Source: Vibrio crassostreae 9ZC13
GTDB taxonomy: Bacteria; Pseudomonadota; Gammaproteobacteria; Enterobacterales; Vibrionaceae
NCBI RefSeq assembly: GCF_000272045.2
Contig: NZ_AJYZ02000040.1
Coordinates: 41,111-105,110 of the forward strand
Reading direction: 5' to 3'
DNA length: 64,000 bases
Positions 29,471 through 43,456 of this stretch are shown here, piece after piece. The notes under the pieces are model-generated. The model saw nothing but the letters and a program-made list of their open reading frames with translations, was not told where the DNA came from and searched no databases. The stretch's first letter is position 1, and every line of letters starts with the position of its first letter. The position numbers were made by a program, and so were the translations under genes.

Positions 29471-31312
29471 ATGCCAATCTATCGTTCAGCAACGACTACC
29501 CACGGACGCAACATGGCTGGTGCGCGCGCTTTATGGCGTGCAACTGGCGTTAAAGATGATGACTTCGGTAAGCCAATCATCGCAGTTGTAAACTCTTTCA
29601 CTCAATTCGTACCAGGCCACGTTCACCTTAAAGATATGGGTCAATTGGTAGCAGGTGAAATCGAGAAAGCGGGCGGTATCGCTAAAGAATTCAACACCAT
29701 CGCAGTTGATGATGGTATCGCAATGGGTCACGGTGGCATGCTGTACTCACTGCCATCACGTGAGCTTATCGCAGACTCAGTAGAGTACATGGTGAATGCT
29801 CACTGTGCGGATGCGATGGTATGTATCTCTAACTGTGACAAAATCACTCCGGGAATGATGATGGCTGCAATGCGCCTTAACATCCCAGTGATCTTTGTAT
29901 CAGGCGGCCCAATGGAAGCAGGTAAAACCAAGCTTTCCGATCAAATCATCAAGTTAGACCTTGTTGATGCAATGATTCAAGGTGCCGATCCAACGATTTC
30001 TGATGAGCAAAGTGAGCAAGTAGAACGTTCTGCGTGTCCGACATGTGGTTCTTGTTCAGGTATGTTCACGGCTAACTCAATGAACTGTCTAACTGAAGCG
30101 CTAGGCCTATCTCAGCCTGGTAACGGTTCTATGCTAGCAACGCACGCTGACCGTGAAGAGCTATTCATCAATGCTGGTAAGCGTATCGTTGACCTGACTA
30201 AGCGTTACTACGAGCAAGATGACGCATCAGCACTGCCTCGTAACATCGCGAACCGCGCAGCCTTTGAAAATGCAATGGCTCTAGATATCGCAATGGGTGG
30301 CTCGAGTAACACCGTTCTTCACCTATTGGCAGCAGCTCAAGAAGGTGAAGTCGACTTTGATATGGGTGATATCGACGAGATGTCTCGCCGCGTTCCACAC
30401 CTATGTAAGGTTGCGCCTTCAACACCTAAATACCACATGGAAGACGTTCACCGCGCTGGTGGTGTTATGGCTATCCTAGGTGAACTAGACCGCGCAGGCC
30501 TACTGAACAACCAAACTCGCACTGTACTTGGCCTAAGCATGCAAGAGCAGCTAGCTCAATACGACATCATGCAGACAGAAGACGAAGCGGTACTTAAGTT
30601 CTTCCGCGCGGGCCCAGCAGGTATTCGTACCACCAAAGCCTTCTCACAAGATTGCCGTTGGGATCGTCTTGATGACGACCGTAAAGAAGGTTGTATCCGT
30701 ACTAAAGAGAATGCATTCAGCCAAGAAGGTGGCCTAGCCGTACTTTCAGGCAACATCGCCGTTGACGGTTGTATCGTTAAGACAGCAGGTGTTGATGAAG
30801 AGAACCTGAAATTCCAAGGTCCTGCTATCGTATTTGAAAGCCAAGACACAGCCGTAGACGGCATCTTAGCGGGTAAAGTAAAAGCAGGCGAAGTGGTTGT
30901 TATCCGTTACGAAGGTCCTAAAGGTGGTCCGGGCATGCAAGAAATGCTCTACCCAACTACCTACCTAAAATCTATGGGTCTAGGTAAGTCTTGTGCTCTT
31001 CTAACTGACGGACGTTTCTCTGGCGGTACATCCGGTTTGTCTATCGGTCACGCTTCTCCAGAAGCAGCAAGTGGCGGTGTGATTGGTCTAGTAAACACTG
31101 GCGATATCATCACTATCGACATCCCTAGCCGTTCAATCACACTTGATGTGCCTGAAGCCGAGCTAGAAGCGCGTCGTGTTAAGCAAGACGCACTAGGCTG
31201 GAAACCAGAAAACCGTCAGCGTGAAGTTTCATTCGCACTGAAAGCTTACGCAAGCATGGCAACCAGTGCCGACAAAGGCGCCGTGCGTGATAAGTCTAAG
31301 CTAGAGGGCTAG
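29471..31312 (+). CDS. ilvD: dihydroxy-acid dehydratase
   Basis: IlvD dehydrates dihydroxy acids to the branched-chain keto acids and carries an Fe-S cluster. The 613-residue length is normal for the [4Fe-4S] long form. Cluster cysteines are visible in [12 protein letters not shown] (about residue 118) and [18 protein letters not shown] (about 191-208). The start has AAGGAT upstream. ilvA starts 3 bp after the stop. Confidence 0.98.
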   Translation: MPIYRSATTTHGRNMAGARALWRATGVKDDDFGKPIIAVVNSFTQFVPGHVHLKDMGQLVAGEIEKAGGIAKEFNTIAVDDGIAMGHGGMLYSLPSRELIADSVEYMVNAHCADAMVCISNCDKITPGMMMAAMRLNIPVIFVSGGPMEAGKTKLSDQIIKLDLVDAMIQGADPTISDEQSEQVERSACPTCGSCSGMFTANSMNCLTEALGLSQPGNGSMLATHADREELFINAGKRIVDLTKRYYEQDDASALPRNIANRAAFENAMALDIAMGGSSNTVLHLLAAAQEGEVDFDMGDIDEMSRRVPHLCKVAPSTPKYHMEDVHRAGGVMAILGELDRAGLLNNQTRTVLGLSMQEQLAQYDIMQTEDEAVLKFFRAGPAGIRTTKAFSQDCRWDRLDDDRKEGCIRTKENAFSQEGGLAVLSGNIAVDGCIVKTAGVDEENLKFQGPAIVFESQDTAVDGILAGKVKAGEVVVIRYEGPKGGPGMQEMLYPTTYLKSMGLGKSCALLTDGRFSGGTSGLSIGHASPEAASGGVIGLVNTGDIITIDIPSRSITLDVPEAELEARRVKQDALGWKPENRQREVSFALKAYASMATSADKGAVRDKSKLEG

Positions 31313-31315
31313 TCT

Positions 31316-32860
31316 ATGAGTGATGACACGGTCAGTCCCCAAAAACAAACTGGCGCAGATTATCTGCGTCAGATCCTGAGAGCGCCAGTTTACGAAGCCG
31401 CAATCGTGACACCTCTGCAAGAGATGCCTCGCTTAAGTGCTCGCATTGGTAATCAGGTTCAGCTAAAGCGTGAAGACCGTCAGCCGGTCCACTCGTTCAA
31501 GCTACGTGGTGCCTACAACATGGTATCAAGCCTTTCAGAGCAACAGAAAGCCGCAGGTGTGATTGCAGCATCGGCAGGTAACCATGCTCAAGGTATGGCG
31601 CTGTCCGGTTCTAAGCTTGGTATTCAAACCACGATTGTGATGCCAAAAACCACACCAGACATCAAGGTTGATGCGGTACGTGGCTTTGGCGGTAACGTAG
31701 TTCTACACGGCAGCAACTTTGATGAAGCTAAAGCTGAAGCAGAACGCCTTTCCGCTGAACATGGCTACACCTTTGTGCCTCCATTCGATCACCCATTGGT
31801 GATCGCCGGACAGGGCACCATGGGTATGGAAATGCTTCAGCAAAATGGTCACATGGATTACATCTTTGTGCCTGTCGGTGGTGGTGGTTTGGCTGCGGGT
31901 GTTGCCGTGCTAGTTAAGCAATTGATGCCGGAAATAAAAGTCATCGCGGTTGAACCTGAAGATTCATCTTGCTTGAAAGCAGCACTGGATGCCGGTGAGC
32001 CAGTAGTACTGGATCAAGTCAGCATGTTTGCCGATGGCGTTGCGGTTAAGCGCATTGGTGAAGAGACATTCCGTCTGTGTCAGCAGTACATCGATGGTCA
32101 CATTGCCGTGTCTAGCGATGAGATCTGCTCTGCGGTCAAAGACATCTTTGAAGACACTCGTGCGATTGCTGAACCTTCAGGAGCGCTTGCTCTGGCTGGT
32201 TTGAAAAAGTTTGCTGAACAGAACCAACTGCAAGACAAGCAATTAGCAACGGTATTGTCTGGTGCTAACACCAACTTCCACGGTCTGCGTTATGTCTCTG
32301 AACGTTGTGAACTAGGTGAGAAGCGAGAAGGTCTACTTGCGGTGACTATCCCTGAGCGACAAGGGGCGTTCCTAGAGTTCTGCAATATTATTGGCGGCCG
32401 AGCGGTGACGGAGTTTAACTACCGCCACAACGACGAAAGCCTAGCGAATATCTTCGTTGGTGTACGTCTGCAAGGTGGTCAGGAAGAACTTGAGCACATC
32501 ATCAATGACCTACGTGAGGGCGGATATCCAGTCGTCGACCTTTCTGATGATGAGATGGCAAAACTACACATTCGCTATATGATTGGCGGCAAACCATCAA
32601 AACCATTGAAAGAGCGCCTATACAGCTTCGAGTTTCCTGAATACCCAGGAGCCTTGATTAAGTTCCTTGATACCTTAGGTACCCACTGGAACATCAGCCT
32701 GTTCAACTATCGTAACCACGGTGCCGATTATGGTCGCGTATTGTGTGGCTTCGAACTTGGCGATGATGATTTAGCTCAGTTCTCAACACATTTACGAGAG
32801 CTTGGTTATCAGTGTAAAGATGAAACCGATAACCCTTCCTACAAGTTCTTCTTGTCATAA
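31316..32860 (+). CDS. ilvA: threonine ammonia-lyase, biosynthetic
   Basis: IlvA deaminates threonine to 2-oxobutyrate, the committed step to isoleucine, and is feedback-inhibited by Ile. The 514-residue form is the long allosteric type: a PLP catalytic domain with SFKLRGAYN (PLP Lys near residue 62), SAGNHAQG and GGGGLAAG, then two ACT-like regulatory domains (about residues 335-410 and 430-510). It ends the ilvLGMEDA operon and is followed by a terminator. Confidence 0.97.
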   Translation: MSDDTVSPQKQTGADYLRQILRAPVYEAAIVTPLQEMPRLSARIGNQVQLKREDRQPVHSFKLRGAYNMVSSLSEQQKAAGVIAASAGNHAQGMALSGSKLGIQTTIVMPKTTPDIKVDAVRGFGGNVVLHGSNFDEAKAEAERLSAEHGYTFVPPFDHPLVIAGQGTMGMEMLQQNGHMDYIFVPVGGGGLAAGVAVLVKQLMPEIKVIAVEPEDSSCLKAALDAGEPVVLDQVSMFADGVAVKRIGEETFRLCQQYIDGHIAVSSDEICSAVKDIFEDTRAIAEPSGALALAGLKKFAEQNQLQDKQLATVLSGANTNFHGLRYVSERCELGEKREGLLAVTIPERQGAFLEFCNIIGGRAVTEFNYRHNDESLANIFVGVRLQGGQEELEHIINDLREGGYPVVDLSDDEMAKLHIRYMIGGKPSKPLKERLYSFEFPEYPGALIKFLDTLGTHWNISLFNYRNHGADYGRVLCGFELGDDDLAQFSTHLRELGYQCKDETDNPSYKFFLS

Positions 32861-32877
32861 GAGTTAACGACCGAATC

Positions 32878-32908
32878 AAAAAGAGCGAGTATTTACTCGC
32901 TCTTTTTA
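32878..32908. terminator. bidirectional terminator between ilvA and punR
   Basis: AAAAAGAGCGAGTA and TACTCGCTCTTTTT form a long stem with a 3-4 nt loop and U-tracts on both strands, serving ilvA (+) and punR (-). Confidence 0.88.
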
Positions 32909-32957
32909 TTGGTGCTGATTCAACTCAAACTTGAAAAGGATCTTCTCGCTAAGATCA

Positions 32958-33872
32958 TTAGACCGCCTTGCGATGATCCAACCAATCTTGGTGAAGTTGT
33001 TCACTCGATCCTAGGTATTTCACCATCCACTCGATCAACTTATGGTTATCGTCTTTTCGCCACACCAAACAACAATGACTCTGCGGACTCGGTTCAGGCA
33101 GTATTTTTTCCACCAGCAAGCCTTGTTCGATAATTGGCGCGGCAATGTGCCTCGGCATATAACCCACCCCTACTCCATTTTTAAGGCATTCAATTGCGCT
33201 ATACCAATTGGGTAACAACAGGCGTCTTTGACTTGAGTAGTGGCCTGTGTGTCGCTTAGGGAGCACACTAGAGGTATCGTCCAAACATATTGCGGGATAC
33301 TGGCTAACAAACTCTTCATTGAGGTTTTGCTCTCGCACACACGGGTGGCTTGGCGACATCACAAACGCCCAATCTAGGCGTCCCATATCTTTAACCTCAA
33401 AGTCGCCGCCGACCGGAATCGCCGAGGTCGCACCAATCACAATATCCGCTCTGCCCTGTGCAATCGCCTCCCAAGAGCCATTAAACACCTCCATGTTGAT
33501 CTGAAGCTCTGCAAACTCAAAGGTTTGGTAGAACTCTTCAATCATCGGCTTCATTTTGTCGAGCTTAACCACGTTATCGAGCGTTAGGCGCAAGGTTTTC
33601 TTCCAGCCACGCGCTGCTCGGCGAGTCTGGGCACTGACCTCTTCCATCTGTCTCAGTAACGCACGTGCCTCTTCAATGAACAATTCACCTGCCGGTGTCA
33701 GCTCTACTTTTCTTGGTAAACGTCTGAAAAGTAGAACATCCAGTTCTTGCTCAACCTGCCTAACACCGTAGCTGATCGCCGATGGTACTTTGTGCAATTG
33801 TTCTGCCGCCGCAGTAAAACTGCCTAAGCGAGCTACCGTATCGAGCATTTCTAAAGAGGATTTAGAGAACAT
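32958..33872 (-). CDS. punR: LysR-family activator of the purine nucleoside transporter gene (PunR/YdhB-like)
   Basis: The 304-residue LysR-type regulator has an N-terminal winged HTH (about residues 5-62; SFTAAAEQLHKVPSAISYGVRQVE) and a C-terminal periplasmic-binding-like effector domain (about 90-290). It is divergently placed next to a PunC/YdhC-like MFS gene, the same arrangement as E. coli punR-punC, where PunR activates punC in the presence of purine nucleosides such as adenosine. The identity therefore rests mainly on synteny. A dyad at 33980-33998 is a candidate binding site. Confidence 0.82.
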   Translation of the reverse strand: MFSKSSLEMLDTVARLGSFTAAAEQLHKVPSAISYGVRQVEQELDVLLFRRLPRKVELTPAGELFIEEARALLRQMEEVSAQTRRAARGWKKTLRLTLDNVVKLDKMKPMIEEFYQTFEFAELQINMEVFNGSWEAIAQGRADIVIGATSAIPVGGDFEVKDMGRLDWAFVMSPSHPCVREQNLNEEFVSQYPAICLDDTSSVLPKRHTGHYSSQRRLLLPNWYSAIECLKNGVGVGYMPRHIAAPIIEQGLLVEKILPEPSPQSHCCLVWRKDDNHKLIEWMVKYLGSSEQLHQDWLDHRKAV

Positions 33873-33979
33873 AAGCCTTCAAATTTTTTGATTGATAACC
33901 ACATATTTTAGCGTTTTATTTTATCAGGTTCGAAAAATAGAATGTCAGCATAAATAAACAGGGGCTTTCACTTCTGTAT

Positions 33980-33998
33980 ATCAAACAATTTTTTTGAT
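33980..33998. promoter_or_regulatory. candidate LysR-type operator between punR and punC
   Basis: ATCAAA-N7-TTTGAT (33980-33985 and 33993-33998) is an imperfectly spaced dyad of LysR type in the 163-bp divergent gap, about 40-55 bp upstream of punC. Confidence 0.45.
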
Positions 33999-34035
33999 GA
34001 TAAAAACATCACTACCTTTAGCTTAATGGCATCTT

Positions 34036-35247
34036 ATGAATATTTCTAAATTTCAATTGGTCTACCTTGCAGTTCTTTCAATGCTTGGCTTTATTGCGAC
34101 CGATATGTACCTTCCTGCATTTAAGGCAATGGAAGTTGATTTCGCAACCGGCCCAGAGCAGATTGCCCTGTCTTTAACGGTATTCCTTGGCGGTATGGCA
34201 ATGGGTCAGCTTCTTTGGGGTCTGGCGAGTGACAAGTATGGTCACCGTAATACGCTGGCGGTTGGTCTTGTTATCTTTACTGCAGCTTCATTCGGCTTAG
34301 CATTCAGCACCGAGGTATGGCATCTACTGACACTGCGCTTCATTCAAGCGATCGGCGTATGTGCTCCTGCGGTAATCTGGCAAGCAATGGTTATCAAGCG
34401 TTACTCACAAAGCAGTAGCCAACAAATTTTTGCAACCATCATGCCTTTGGTTGCGCTATCTCCTGCATTAGCACCTCAGCTAGGTGTGTTACTGGCGGAT
34501 AGCTTTGGCTGGCACAGCATCTTCATCACATTAACCTTGATGGGTGCACTGCTAGTGGCGACAACAATGGCTCAACCAAAAGAAGCGCCTGAAGTAAAAC
34601 AGACATCGATTAAGACAGACATCAAGATGTTGCTTAAATCAAAGCCTTACATGGGTAATGTCTTAATGTTTGCTTCAGCATCTGCAGCGTTCTTCGCTTA
34701 CCTAACGGGTATGCCAGAGATCATGGCTCAACTAGGTTATGAAGCAAAAGACATCGGTTTGAGCTTTATCCCACAAACAATCGCGTTCATGGCGGGTGGT
34801 TACTTCGGTAAGCAAGCAGTGAAGAAATATGGCGATGGCGTTGTACTAAGAAACCTTATCGGTTTGTTCAGTGTAGCGGCGATGCTTATCTTTATCGCAT
34901 CACAGTGGGAACTGACGTCAATCTGGCCTCTACTTGCGCCTTTCTGTTTGATTGCTGTCGCAAACGGCGCACTTTACCCAATCGTAGTAAACCGTGCTCT
35001 ATCAAGCGCTAAACAAAGCCCAGCAACAGCTGCTGGTCTACAAAACAGCCTGCAAATCAGTATCAGTGGCCTATCAAGTGCATTGGTCGCGGCAATGGCT
35101 AGCCAAGCACTAAGCGCGACGGGTATTGCCGTTGTGATCTGTTTGGGTGCGTTGTGGGTTGGCTATATTGTTTCGAACAAAGAGCTTTCTGAACACTTCG
35201 CGACACCTGACAACTCTCGAGTAGTCGCTGACGAGAAACAAGACTAG
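34036..35247 (+). CDS. punC: MFS purine nucleoside transporter (PunC/YdhC-like)
   Basis: The 403-residue inner-membrane protein has 12 hydrophobic segments and major facilitator (DHA1, Bcr/CflA-like) motifs: DMYLPA in segment 1 and GLASDKYGHR, the motif A loop, near residue 73. Its length equals E. coli PunC, which takes up adenosine and related purine nucleosides. The start codon at 34036 lacks an evident Shine-Dalgarno. The earlier annotation of such proteins as Bcr/CflA drug exporters is an alternative. Confidence 0.82.
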   Translation: MNISKFQLVYLAVLSMLGFIATDMYLPAFKAMEVDFATGPEQIALSLTVFLGGMAMGQLLWGLASDKYGHRNTLAVGLVIFTAASFGLAFSTEVWHLLTLRFIQAIGVCAPAVIWQAMVIKRYSQSSSQQIFATIMPLVALSPALAPQLGVLLADSFGWHSIFITLTLMGALLVATTMAQPKEAPEVKQTSIKTDIKMLLKSKPYMGNVLMFASASAAFFAYLTGMPEIMAQLGYEAKDIGLSFIPQTIAFMAGGYFGKQAVKKYGDGVVLRNLIGLFSVAAMLIFIASQWELTSIWPLLAPFCLIAVANGALYPIVVNRALSSAKQSPATAAGLQNSLQISISGLSSALVAAMASQALSATGIAVVICLGALWVGYIVSNKELSEHFATPDNSRVVADEKQD

Positions 35248-35266
35248 TTTCTAAGTTAACGAAAAC

Positions 35267-35298
35267 AAAAAAGAGCGAGATTACTCGCTCTTTTTTTA
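35267..35298 (+). terminator. rho-independent terminator after punC
   Basis: AAAAAAGAGCGAG and CTCGCTCTTTTTTT form the stem, with U-tracts both ways. It closely resembles the ilvA terminator. Confidence 0.88.
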
Positions 35299-35314
35299 TA
35301 TCTAGATAAATAAG

Positions 35315-35343
35315 AAAAAGCCAGTAGCGGTACTACTGACTTT
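35315..35343 (-). terminator. rho-independent terminator after glmU
   Basis: On the minus strand AGTCAGTAG and CTACTGGCT form a stem (one G-T pair) with a 5-nt loop followed by TTTTT. It lies about 30 bp after the glmU stop. Confidence 0.75.
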
Positions 35344-35371
35344 CATTTAAATCATCTTATTTATTAAGAGA

Positions 35372-36733
35372 CTACTTTTTCTTAGTCGGACGCTGCCAGT
35401 CAGCAATCTTACGTTCTTTCGCACGGCTGATAACCAGCTCATTTTCAGAAACATCGCGTGTTACGGTAGAGCCAGCTCCAACGGTAGCACCATTACCAAT
35501 CGTAACAGGCGCGATTAATTGGCTGTCTGAACCAACGAATACGTCATCACCAATAATGGTCTTAAACTTATTCGCCCCATCGTAGTTACAAGTAATTGCA
35601 CCCGCACCCACGTTTACGCGCTGACCAATTTCAGCATCCCCAAGATAAGTCAGGTGGTTGGCTTTAGAGCCTTCGCCAAGGCGAGTGTTCTTCACTTCAA
35701 CAAAGTTACCGACGTGCGAATCGTTACGCATGTCTGCACCAGGGCGTAGGCGAGTAAATGGACCAACCGTACAGTCTTCACCAACAGTCGCTCCTTCGAT
35801 TACGCTGTATGGACGAATAACTGTGTTGTCATCGATCTCACAGTCTTTCAGCACGCAGCCAGTGCCGATAACCACGTTATCGCCAATGCTTACGCTGCCT
35901 TCGATGATAACGTTAGTATCAATCTCAACGTCCATACCGCACTGCAGTTCACCACGCAGATCAAAGCGGCTTGGGTCGCGTAGCATCACGCCTTGCTTCA
36001 ATAGCTTATCGGCTTGCGTAGCTTGGTAAGCGCGCTCTAGGCGAGCCAGTTGCGAACGATCGTTAACGCCTTCCACTTCAATTGGGCTTACTGGGTGTAC
36101 GGCTTCAACTGCACGACCTTCGTCGTGAGCCGCAGCGATAACGTCAGTCAGGTAATATTCACCCTGTGCGTTGTCGTTGCTTAGACCTGACAACCAGCGC
36201 TTCAGATCGCCACCAGTCGCCACCATAACGCCGGTATTGATCTCTTTGATAAGCTTCTGCTCATCCGTTGCATCTTTCTGTTCAACGATAGCCACAACAG
36301 GGCCATTACGACGAATAATACGTCCGTAGCCCATCGGGTTGTCTAACACGACAGTAAGTAGCGCGATGCCACCGTTTGGTTGAGCGTCTAATAGGTTTTC
36401 AATGGTTTCAGGTGAGATTAGTGGAACATCACCGTAGAGCACCAATACTTTTTCATCATCAGCGAAATGTGCAGATGCTTGATCCACAGCGTGACCTGTG
36501 CCGAGCTGTTCAGCTTGCAGTGCCCAGTTTACAGATTCTTCAGCTAGAGTAGCCTTCATCTGATCACCACCGTGGCCGTAAACCAGGTTGATGTTTTGAG
36601 CGCCTAAACCATTACATGTATCGATAACATGCTTCACCATTGGCTTACCCGCAAGTGTGTGCAGAACCTTTGGTGTGTTTGAATACATGCGAGTGCCTTT
36701 GCCCGCTGCGAGAATTACCGCGCTAAACTTCAT
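35372..36733 (-). CDS. glmU: bifunctional GlmU: GlcN-1-P acetyltransferase / GlcNAc-1-P uridyltransferase
   Basis: GlmU makes UDP-GlcNAc for peptidoglycan and LPS. The 453-residue protein has an N-terminal pyrophosphorylase domain ([11 protein letters not shown] at residues 8-18, YGDVPL near 103) and a C-terminal left-handed beta-helix acetyltransferase (from about residue 250, with the H-N-Y catalytic segment near 363-385). The frame extends 24 codons upstream but [16 protein letters not shown] is the family start. glmS is not downstream here, unlike in E. coli. Confidence 0.97.
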   Translation of the reverse strand: MKFSAVILAAGKGTRMYSNTPKVLHTLAGKPMVKHVIDTCNGLGAQNINLVYGHGGDQMKATLAEESVNWALQAEQLGTGHAVDQASAHFADDEKVLVLYGDVPLISPETIENLLDAQPNGGIALLTVVLDNPMGYGRIIRRNGPVVAIVEQKDATDEQKLIKEINTGVMVATGGDLKRWLSGLSNDNAQGEYYLTDVIAAAHDEGRAVEAVHPVSPIEVEGVNDRSQLARLERAYQATQADKLLKQGVMLRDPSRFDLRGELQCGMDVEIDTNVIIEGSVSIGDNVVIGTGCVLKDCEIDDNTVIRPYSVIEGATVGEDCTVGPFTRLRPGADMRNDSHVGNFVEVKNTRLGEGSKANHLTYLGDAEIGQRVNVGAGAITCNYDGANKFKTIIGDDVFVGSDSQLIAPVTIGNGATVGAGSTVTRDVSENELVISRAKERKIADWQRPTKKK

Positions 36734-36861
36734 TGTAAACCTATCCAACGTTATTTTTATTAAGCCGATATTGTAACCGTTTTTGGCCAAAAAATTAAAT
36801 CGCAATAACCATTTAACCAGTAGTGATACGTAAAAGAAGCATTTTTGAGAATCTAAAAATG

Positions 36862-36888
36862 CAAAAAGGCGACCCTTAGGTCGCCTTT
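36862..36888 (-). terminator. rho-independent terminator after atpC
   Basis: On the minus strand GGCGACC and GGTCGCC form a 7-9 bp stem with a TAAG loop followed by TTTTT. It ends the ATP synthase operon. Confidence 0.88.
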
Positions 36889-36915
36889 ATCTCAGAGTCT
36901 GTAATCTTAAAAAGA

Positions 36916-37338
36916 TTAACGACGCTGTTTTGTCAGTTCGATAACTCGTAACTGAGCAATGGCTTTAGCCAGTTCACCGGCCGCTTGTGCGAAGTCTATG
37001 TCGCCATGCTGATTTTGGATATTCTCCACAGCCTTGCGCTTAGCTTCTTCCGCCTTTGCTGCGTCTAGCTCTTCACCACGGATAGCTGTATCAGCCAGTA
37101 CAGTTGCTGTACCAGGCTGAACTTCTACCATACCACCAGAAACATAAATGATTTCTTCGTGGCCGTGCTGCTTAACAATACGCACCATACCAGGCTTGAT
37201 AGCGGTCAGCAGTGGAGTATGACCATGGAAAATACCAAGCTCACCCTCACTACCGGTCACCTGAAACGTCTCAACAAGGCCTGAGAAAATTTGTTTCTCT
37301 GCACTTACAACGTCTAGGTGAAAGGTTATTGCTGCCAT
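36916..37338 (-). CDS. atpC: F1 ATP synthase epsilon subunit
   Basis: The 140-residue epsilon subunit has the N-terminal beta-sandwich (about residues 1-86; [29 protein letters not shown]) and a C-terminal helical hairpin that can insert into F1 and inhibit ATP hydrolysis. It is the last gene of the atp operon, 18 bp after atpD, before the terminator. Confidence 0.97.
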   Translation of the reverse strand: MAAITFHLDVVSAEKQIFSGLVETFQVTGSEGELGIFHGHTPLLTAIKPGMVRIVKQHGHEEIIYVSGGMVEVQPGTATVLADTAIRGEELDAAKAEEAKRKAVENIQNQHGDIDFAQAAGELAKAIAQLRVIELTKQRR

Positions 37339-37356
37339 ATCGCCTCCTAGTTAGCC

Positions 37357-38778
<1,422 letters not shown>

Positions 38779-38794
38779 TTAGTTTTACCTAAGC

Positions 38795-39661
38795 TTAAAC
38801 CGCAGCTGCGCCTGAAACGATCTCAGAAAGTTCTTGTGTAATTGCCGCTTGACGCGCTTTGTTGTACACAAGTTCTAAGTCATCAATAATGTCACCAGCG
38901 TTATCTGTTGCTGATTTCATAGCAATCATTCGAGCCGCTTGCTCACAAGCAAGGTTCTCGACCACACCTTGATATACTTGAGATTCGACGTAGCGAACCA
39001 GTAGTGCATCTAGTAGTGGTTTTGGCTCAGGCTCATAAATGTAGTCCCAAGCATGATCGCGTTTCATGTCTTCGCTGTCTGATTTAGGCAAAGGAAGTAA
39101 TTGATCGATCGTTGGTTCTTGTACCATAGTGTTTTCAAACTTGTTGAACACTACGAACAGGCGATCCAATTCGCCTTCATCATATTTCTTCAGCATAACG
39201 CTTACAGAGCCAATCAAGTCTTCAAGGCTTGGGCGATCGCCCAGACCAGAAACTTGAGCTGCTACTTTCGCGCCGCTGTTGTTGAAAAATGCTGTCGCTT
39301 TTGAACCTACAATTGCAAGTTCAACGTCAGCACCTTTCTCAGACCAATCTTTCATGTCGTTCATGGCTTTTTTGAACAAGTTAATGTTCAAACCACCACA
39401 AAGACCACGGTCTGTAGAAACGATGATGTAACCAACACGTTTGGCTTCACGTTCCTCAAGATAAGGATGCTTATACTCGAGGCTACCATTAGCCAAATGA
39501 CCGATCACTTTACGCATTGTTTCTGCATATGGACGAGTAGCTTCCATTGCGTCTTGAGAACGACGCATTTTTGAAGCTGCTACCATTTCCATTGCTTTCG
39601 TAATCTTCTGTGTGCTTTTAACACTACCGATTTTATTACGTATCTCTTTTGCGCCGGCCAT
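38795..39661 (-). CDS. atpG: F1 ATP synthase gamma subunit
   Basis: The 288-residue central shaft begins with the coiled-coil helix [32 protein letters not shown] and ends with the partner helix ([27 protein letters not shown]); the middle Rossmann-like domain includes the GLCGGLN motif. Length and both terminal helices are normal. Confidence 0.98.
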   Translation of the reverse strand: MAGAKEIRNKIGSVKSTQKITKAMEMVAASKMRRSQDAMEATRPYAETMRKVIGHLANGSLEYKHPYLEEREAKRVGYIIVSTDRGLCGGLNINLFKKAMNDMKDWSEKGADVELAIVGSKATAFFNNSGAKVAAQVSGLGDRPSLEDLIGSVSVMLKKYDEGELDRLFVVFNKFENTMVQEPTIDQLLPLPKSDSEDMKRDHAWDYIYEPEPKPLLDALLVRYVESQVYQGVVENLACEQAARMIAMKSATDNAGDIIDDLELVYNKARQAAITQELSEIVSGAAAV

Positions 39662-39709
39662 CGTTACTCTCCGTTAATGGTATGAGGTGGCCCTAAGACC
39701 ACCTACCAA

Positions 39710-41251
39710 TTACCAGGTCTGGGTTGCCTTGAAATCGTCAACAAGCTTCTTCAGCTCAGCTTCGATTTCTTTATTGAAAGCACCCGTTGTGTCGATCTGT
39801 GTTGCTAGATCGGCATATTGACCACGAGCAAACGACAGTAAAGCAGCTTCAAAGTCTAGAACTTTAGAAAGTTCAACGTCTTGAAGGTATCCACGCTCTG
39901 CAGCGAAGATTACTAGAGCTTGGTCAAATACAGACATAGGAGCGTATTGCTTCTGCTTCATCAGTTCTGTAACTTTTTGACCATGGTCTAGCTGCTTCTT
40001 AGTCGCTTCATCAAGATCCGAAGAGAACTGAGCAAATGCTGCAAGTTCACGGTATTGAGCTAGAGCAGTACGGATACCGCCAGATAGCTTCTTGATGATT
40101 TTAGTCTGCGCCGAACCACCTACACGAGAAACTGAGATACCAGGGTCAACAGCTGGACGTACGCCCGCGTTGAATAGCTCAGTTTGTAGGAAGATCTGAC
40201 CATCGGTAATCGAGATTACGTTCGTCGGTACGAATGCAGATACGTCACCAGCTTGCGTTTCGATGATAGGAAGAGCAGTTAAAGAACCCGTCTTGCCTTT
40301 CACTTCGCCTTTAGTGAATTCTTCTACGTAGTGTTCGCTTACACGAGCAGCACGCTCTAGTAGACGAGAGTGAAGGTAGAAAACATCACCAGGGAACGCT
40401 TCACGACCTGGTGGACGCTTAAGCAGTAGTGAGATCTGACGGTAAGCGACAGCTTGCTTAGATAGATCATCATAAACAATCAGTGCATCTTCACCGCGAT
40501 CACGGAAGTATTCGCCCATCGCACAACCAGCATACGGTGCAAGGTATTGCAGCGCTGCAGATTCAGAAGCCGATGCAACAACAACAACAGTGTTTGCTAG
40601 TGCGCCGTGCTCTTCTAGTTTGCGAACTACGTTAGCAATAGTCGACGCTTTTTGGCCGATAGCTACGTAAATAGAGAAAATACCAGAATCTTTTTGGTTA
40701 ATAATCGCATCGATCGCCATTGCTGTTTTACCAGTCTGACGGTCACCGATTACTAGTTCACGTTGACCACGACCGATAGGGATCATTGAGTCAACAGACT
40801 TGTAACCAGTTTGAACAGGTTGATCTACCGATTTACGGTCGATTACACCTGGTGCGATAATTTCTACAGGCGAAGTCAATTTAGCTTCGATTGGACCTTT
40901 ACCATCAATTGGCTCACCTAGCGTGTTTACAACACGACCAAGCATTTCAGGACCTACTGGTACTTCTAGAATACGACCAGTACCTGTAACTTTCATGCCT
41001 TCCTGTAGGTCAGCATACGGGCCCATTACAACAGCACCAACCGAATCACGGTTCAAGTTCAGTGCTAGAGCGTAACGGCCACCCGGTAGTTCGATCATTT
41101 CACCTTGCATCACGTCCGCTAGGCCGTGGATGCTAAGGATGCCATCGCTTACAGAAACGATAGTACCTTCATTGCGAGCTTCACTAACAACGTCGAAAGA
41201 TTCAATACGTTGTTTAATTAGATCGCTAATTTCAGTGGAATTAAGTTGCAT
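39710..41251 (-). CDS. atpA: F1 ATP synthase alpha subunit
   Basis: The 513-residue alpha subunit has the non-catalytic nucleotide site with GDRQTGKT (about residues 169-176), the [11 protein letters not shown] segment, and [24 protein letters not shown] with the catalytic-site Arg finger region. It begins [16 protein letters not shown] at 41251; the frame extends upstream a further 10 codons, into the atpH end, without family support. The atpH stop is 13 bp upstream. Confidence 0.98.
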   Translation of the reverse strand: MQLNSTEISDLIKQRIESFDVVSEARNEGTIVSVSDGILSIHGLADVMQGEMIELPGGRYALALNLNRDSVGAVVMGPYADLQEGMKVTGTGRILEVPVGPEMLGRVVNTLGEPIDGKGPIEAKLTSPVEIIAPGVIDRKSVDQPVQTGYKSVDSMIPIGRGQRELVIGDRQTGKTAMAIDAIINQKDSGIFSIYVAIGQKASTIANVVRKLEEHGALANTVVVVASASESAALQYLAPYAGCAMGEYFRDRGEDALIVYDDLSKQAVAYRQISLLLKRPPGREAFPGDVFYLHSRLLERAARVSEHYVEEFTKGEVKGKTGSLTALPIIETQAGDVSAFVPTNVISITDGQIFLQTELFNAGVRPAVDPGISVSRVGGSAQTKIIKKLSGGIRTALAQYRELAAFAQFSSDLDEATKKQLDHGQKVTELMKQKQYAPMSVFDQALVIFAAERGYLQDVELSKVLDFEAALLSFARGQYADLATQIDTTGAFNKEIEAELKKLVDDFKATQTW

Positions 41252-41264
41252 GCTCCAATCCCCA

Positions 41265-41798
41265 TTAAGACTGCAATGCATCGCTCAGGCGGTCTAAACG
41301 ACTGCGCGCTGAGTTATCGATGACTAGGTCTCCGGCTCGAATAATAACTCCACTAAGTAGAGTCTCATCTATACTGCAATTCAGCTGAACTTTGCGCGCA
41401 AGGCGCAGTTCCAATTTGCTGATAATGCTTGTGCGTTGTTCTTCAGAAAGTTCAACAGCTGAAGTAACTTCAACGTCGATCTCTTTCTCATACTCTTTTT
41501 TGAGTATAAAGAACTCTTTACAAACATCAGGAAAAGCCATTAAGCGGCCATTCTCTGCCATCACTTTAATTAAGTTCTGGCCGAATTCATCAAATTGTTC
41601 GCCACAAATTACAATGAATACTTCAGCTAATTTTTCAGCAGTCATAGAACCGCTTAATAAATTGTGAACATCATCATTTTGTGCCACTTCGGCAGCAAAA
41701 GTAAGCATTTGACCCCATTGGTCTAGCTCACCTTTATCTACCGCAAAGTCAAACGCTGCTTTAGCATAGGGGCGTGCGATTGTAGTCAAATCAGACAT
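41265..41798 (-). CDS. atpH: F1 ATP synthase delta subunit
   Basis: The 177-residue delta subunit links F1 to the b-subunit stalk. The N-terminal helical domain begins [16 protein letters not shown] and the C-terminal part has the conserved [24 protein letters not shown] motif. Confidence 0.97.
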   Translation of the reverse strand: MSDLTTIARPYAKAAFDFAVDKGELDQWGQMLTFAAEVAQNDDVHNLLSGSMTAEKLAEVFIVICGEQFDEFGQNLIKVMAENGRLMAFPDVCKEFFILKKEYEKEIDVEVTSAVELSEEQRTSIISKLELRLARKVQLNCSIDETLLSGVIIRAGDLVIDNSARSRLDRLSDALQS

Positions 41799-41813
41799 AT
41801 ACAGCCCCTTGCT

Positions 41814-42284
41814 TTAAAGTTTTGCAGTAATGTTGTTAAGAAGATCATCGTGTACATCTTTATCGATTGTACGCTCAAGGATTTTCTCAGCACCAGCTAT
41901 AGCCAGAGTTGCGACTTGTTTGCGCAGGTCATCACGGGCACGTGTACGCTCTGCTTCAATTTCTGCTTCAGCTTGCGCTAAGATTTTCTGGCGTTCTGCC
42001 TGAGCTTCTTCGCGTGCTTCATCAATAATTTGAGCTTTACGTTTGTTTGCCTGATCAATAACCTCAGTTGCAGTGCGCTTTGCTTCTTTCATTTGCTCAG
42101 AAGCGTTGGCTTGTGCCAGGTTCAAGTCTTTAGCAGCGCGTTCAGCGGCTACAAGACCGTCAGCAATTTTTTTCTGACGTTCTTCAATTGCTTGCATGAT
42201 TGGTGGCCATACATATTTCATGCAGAACCAAACAAACAGCGAAAAAGCAATTGCTTGACCTAGCAGAGTTGCGTTCATATTCAC
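41814..42284 (-). CDS. atpF: Fo ATP synthase b subunit
   Basis: The 156-residue b subunit has one N-terminal membrane span ([22 protein letters not shown]) and a long charged coiled coil that forms the peripheral stalk. Length equals E. coli AtpF. There is one atpF only, no b' copy. Confidence 0.98.
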   Translation of the reverse strand: MNMNATLLGQAIAFSLFVWFCMKYVWPPIMQAIEERQKKIADGLVAAERAAKDLNLAQANASEQMKEAKRTATEVIDQANKRKAQIIDEAREEAQAERQKILAQAEAEIEAERTRARDDLRKQVATLAIAGAEKILERTIDKDVHDDLLNNITAKL

Positions 42285-42343
42285 AACAGCTACCCCTCGT
42301 TAAGAATCAACTACAAAAATTTAATTAACTATTAAAGAGTTAA

Positions 42344-42601
<258 letters not shown>

Positions 42602-42650
42602 TTACGTTCTCCGATTAACATTAATAGTTAGAATAAAGCTTAAAAATTTT

Positions 42651-43451
<801 letters not shown>

Positions 43452-43456
43452 TCATC

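Noticed and set aside
35658..36029. A 123-codon plus-strand ORF inside glmU
   Set aside because: Antisense shadow of glmU with low-complexity Ser/Pro-rich translation.
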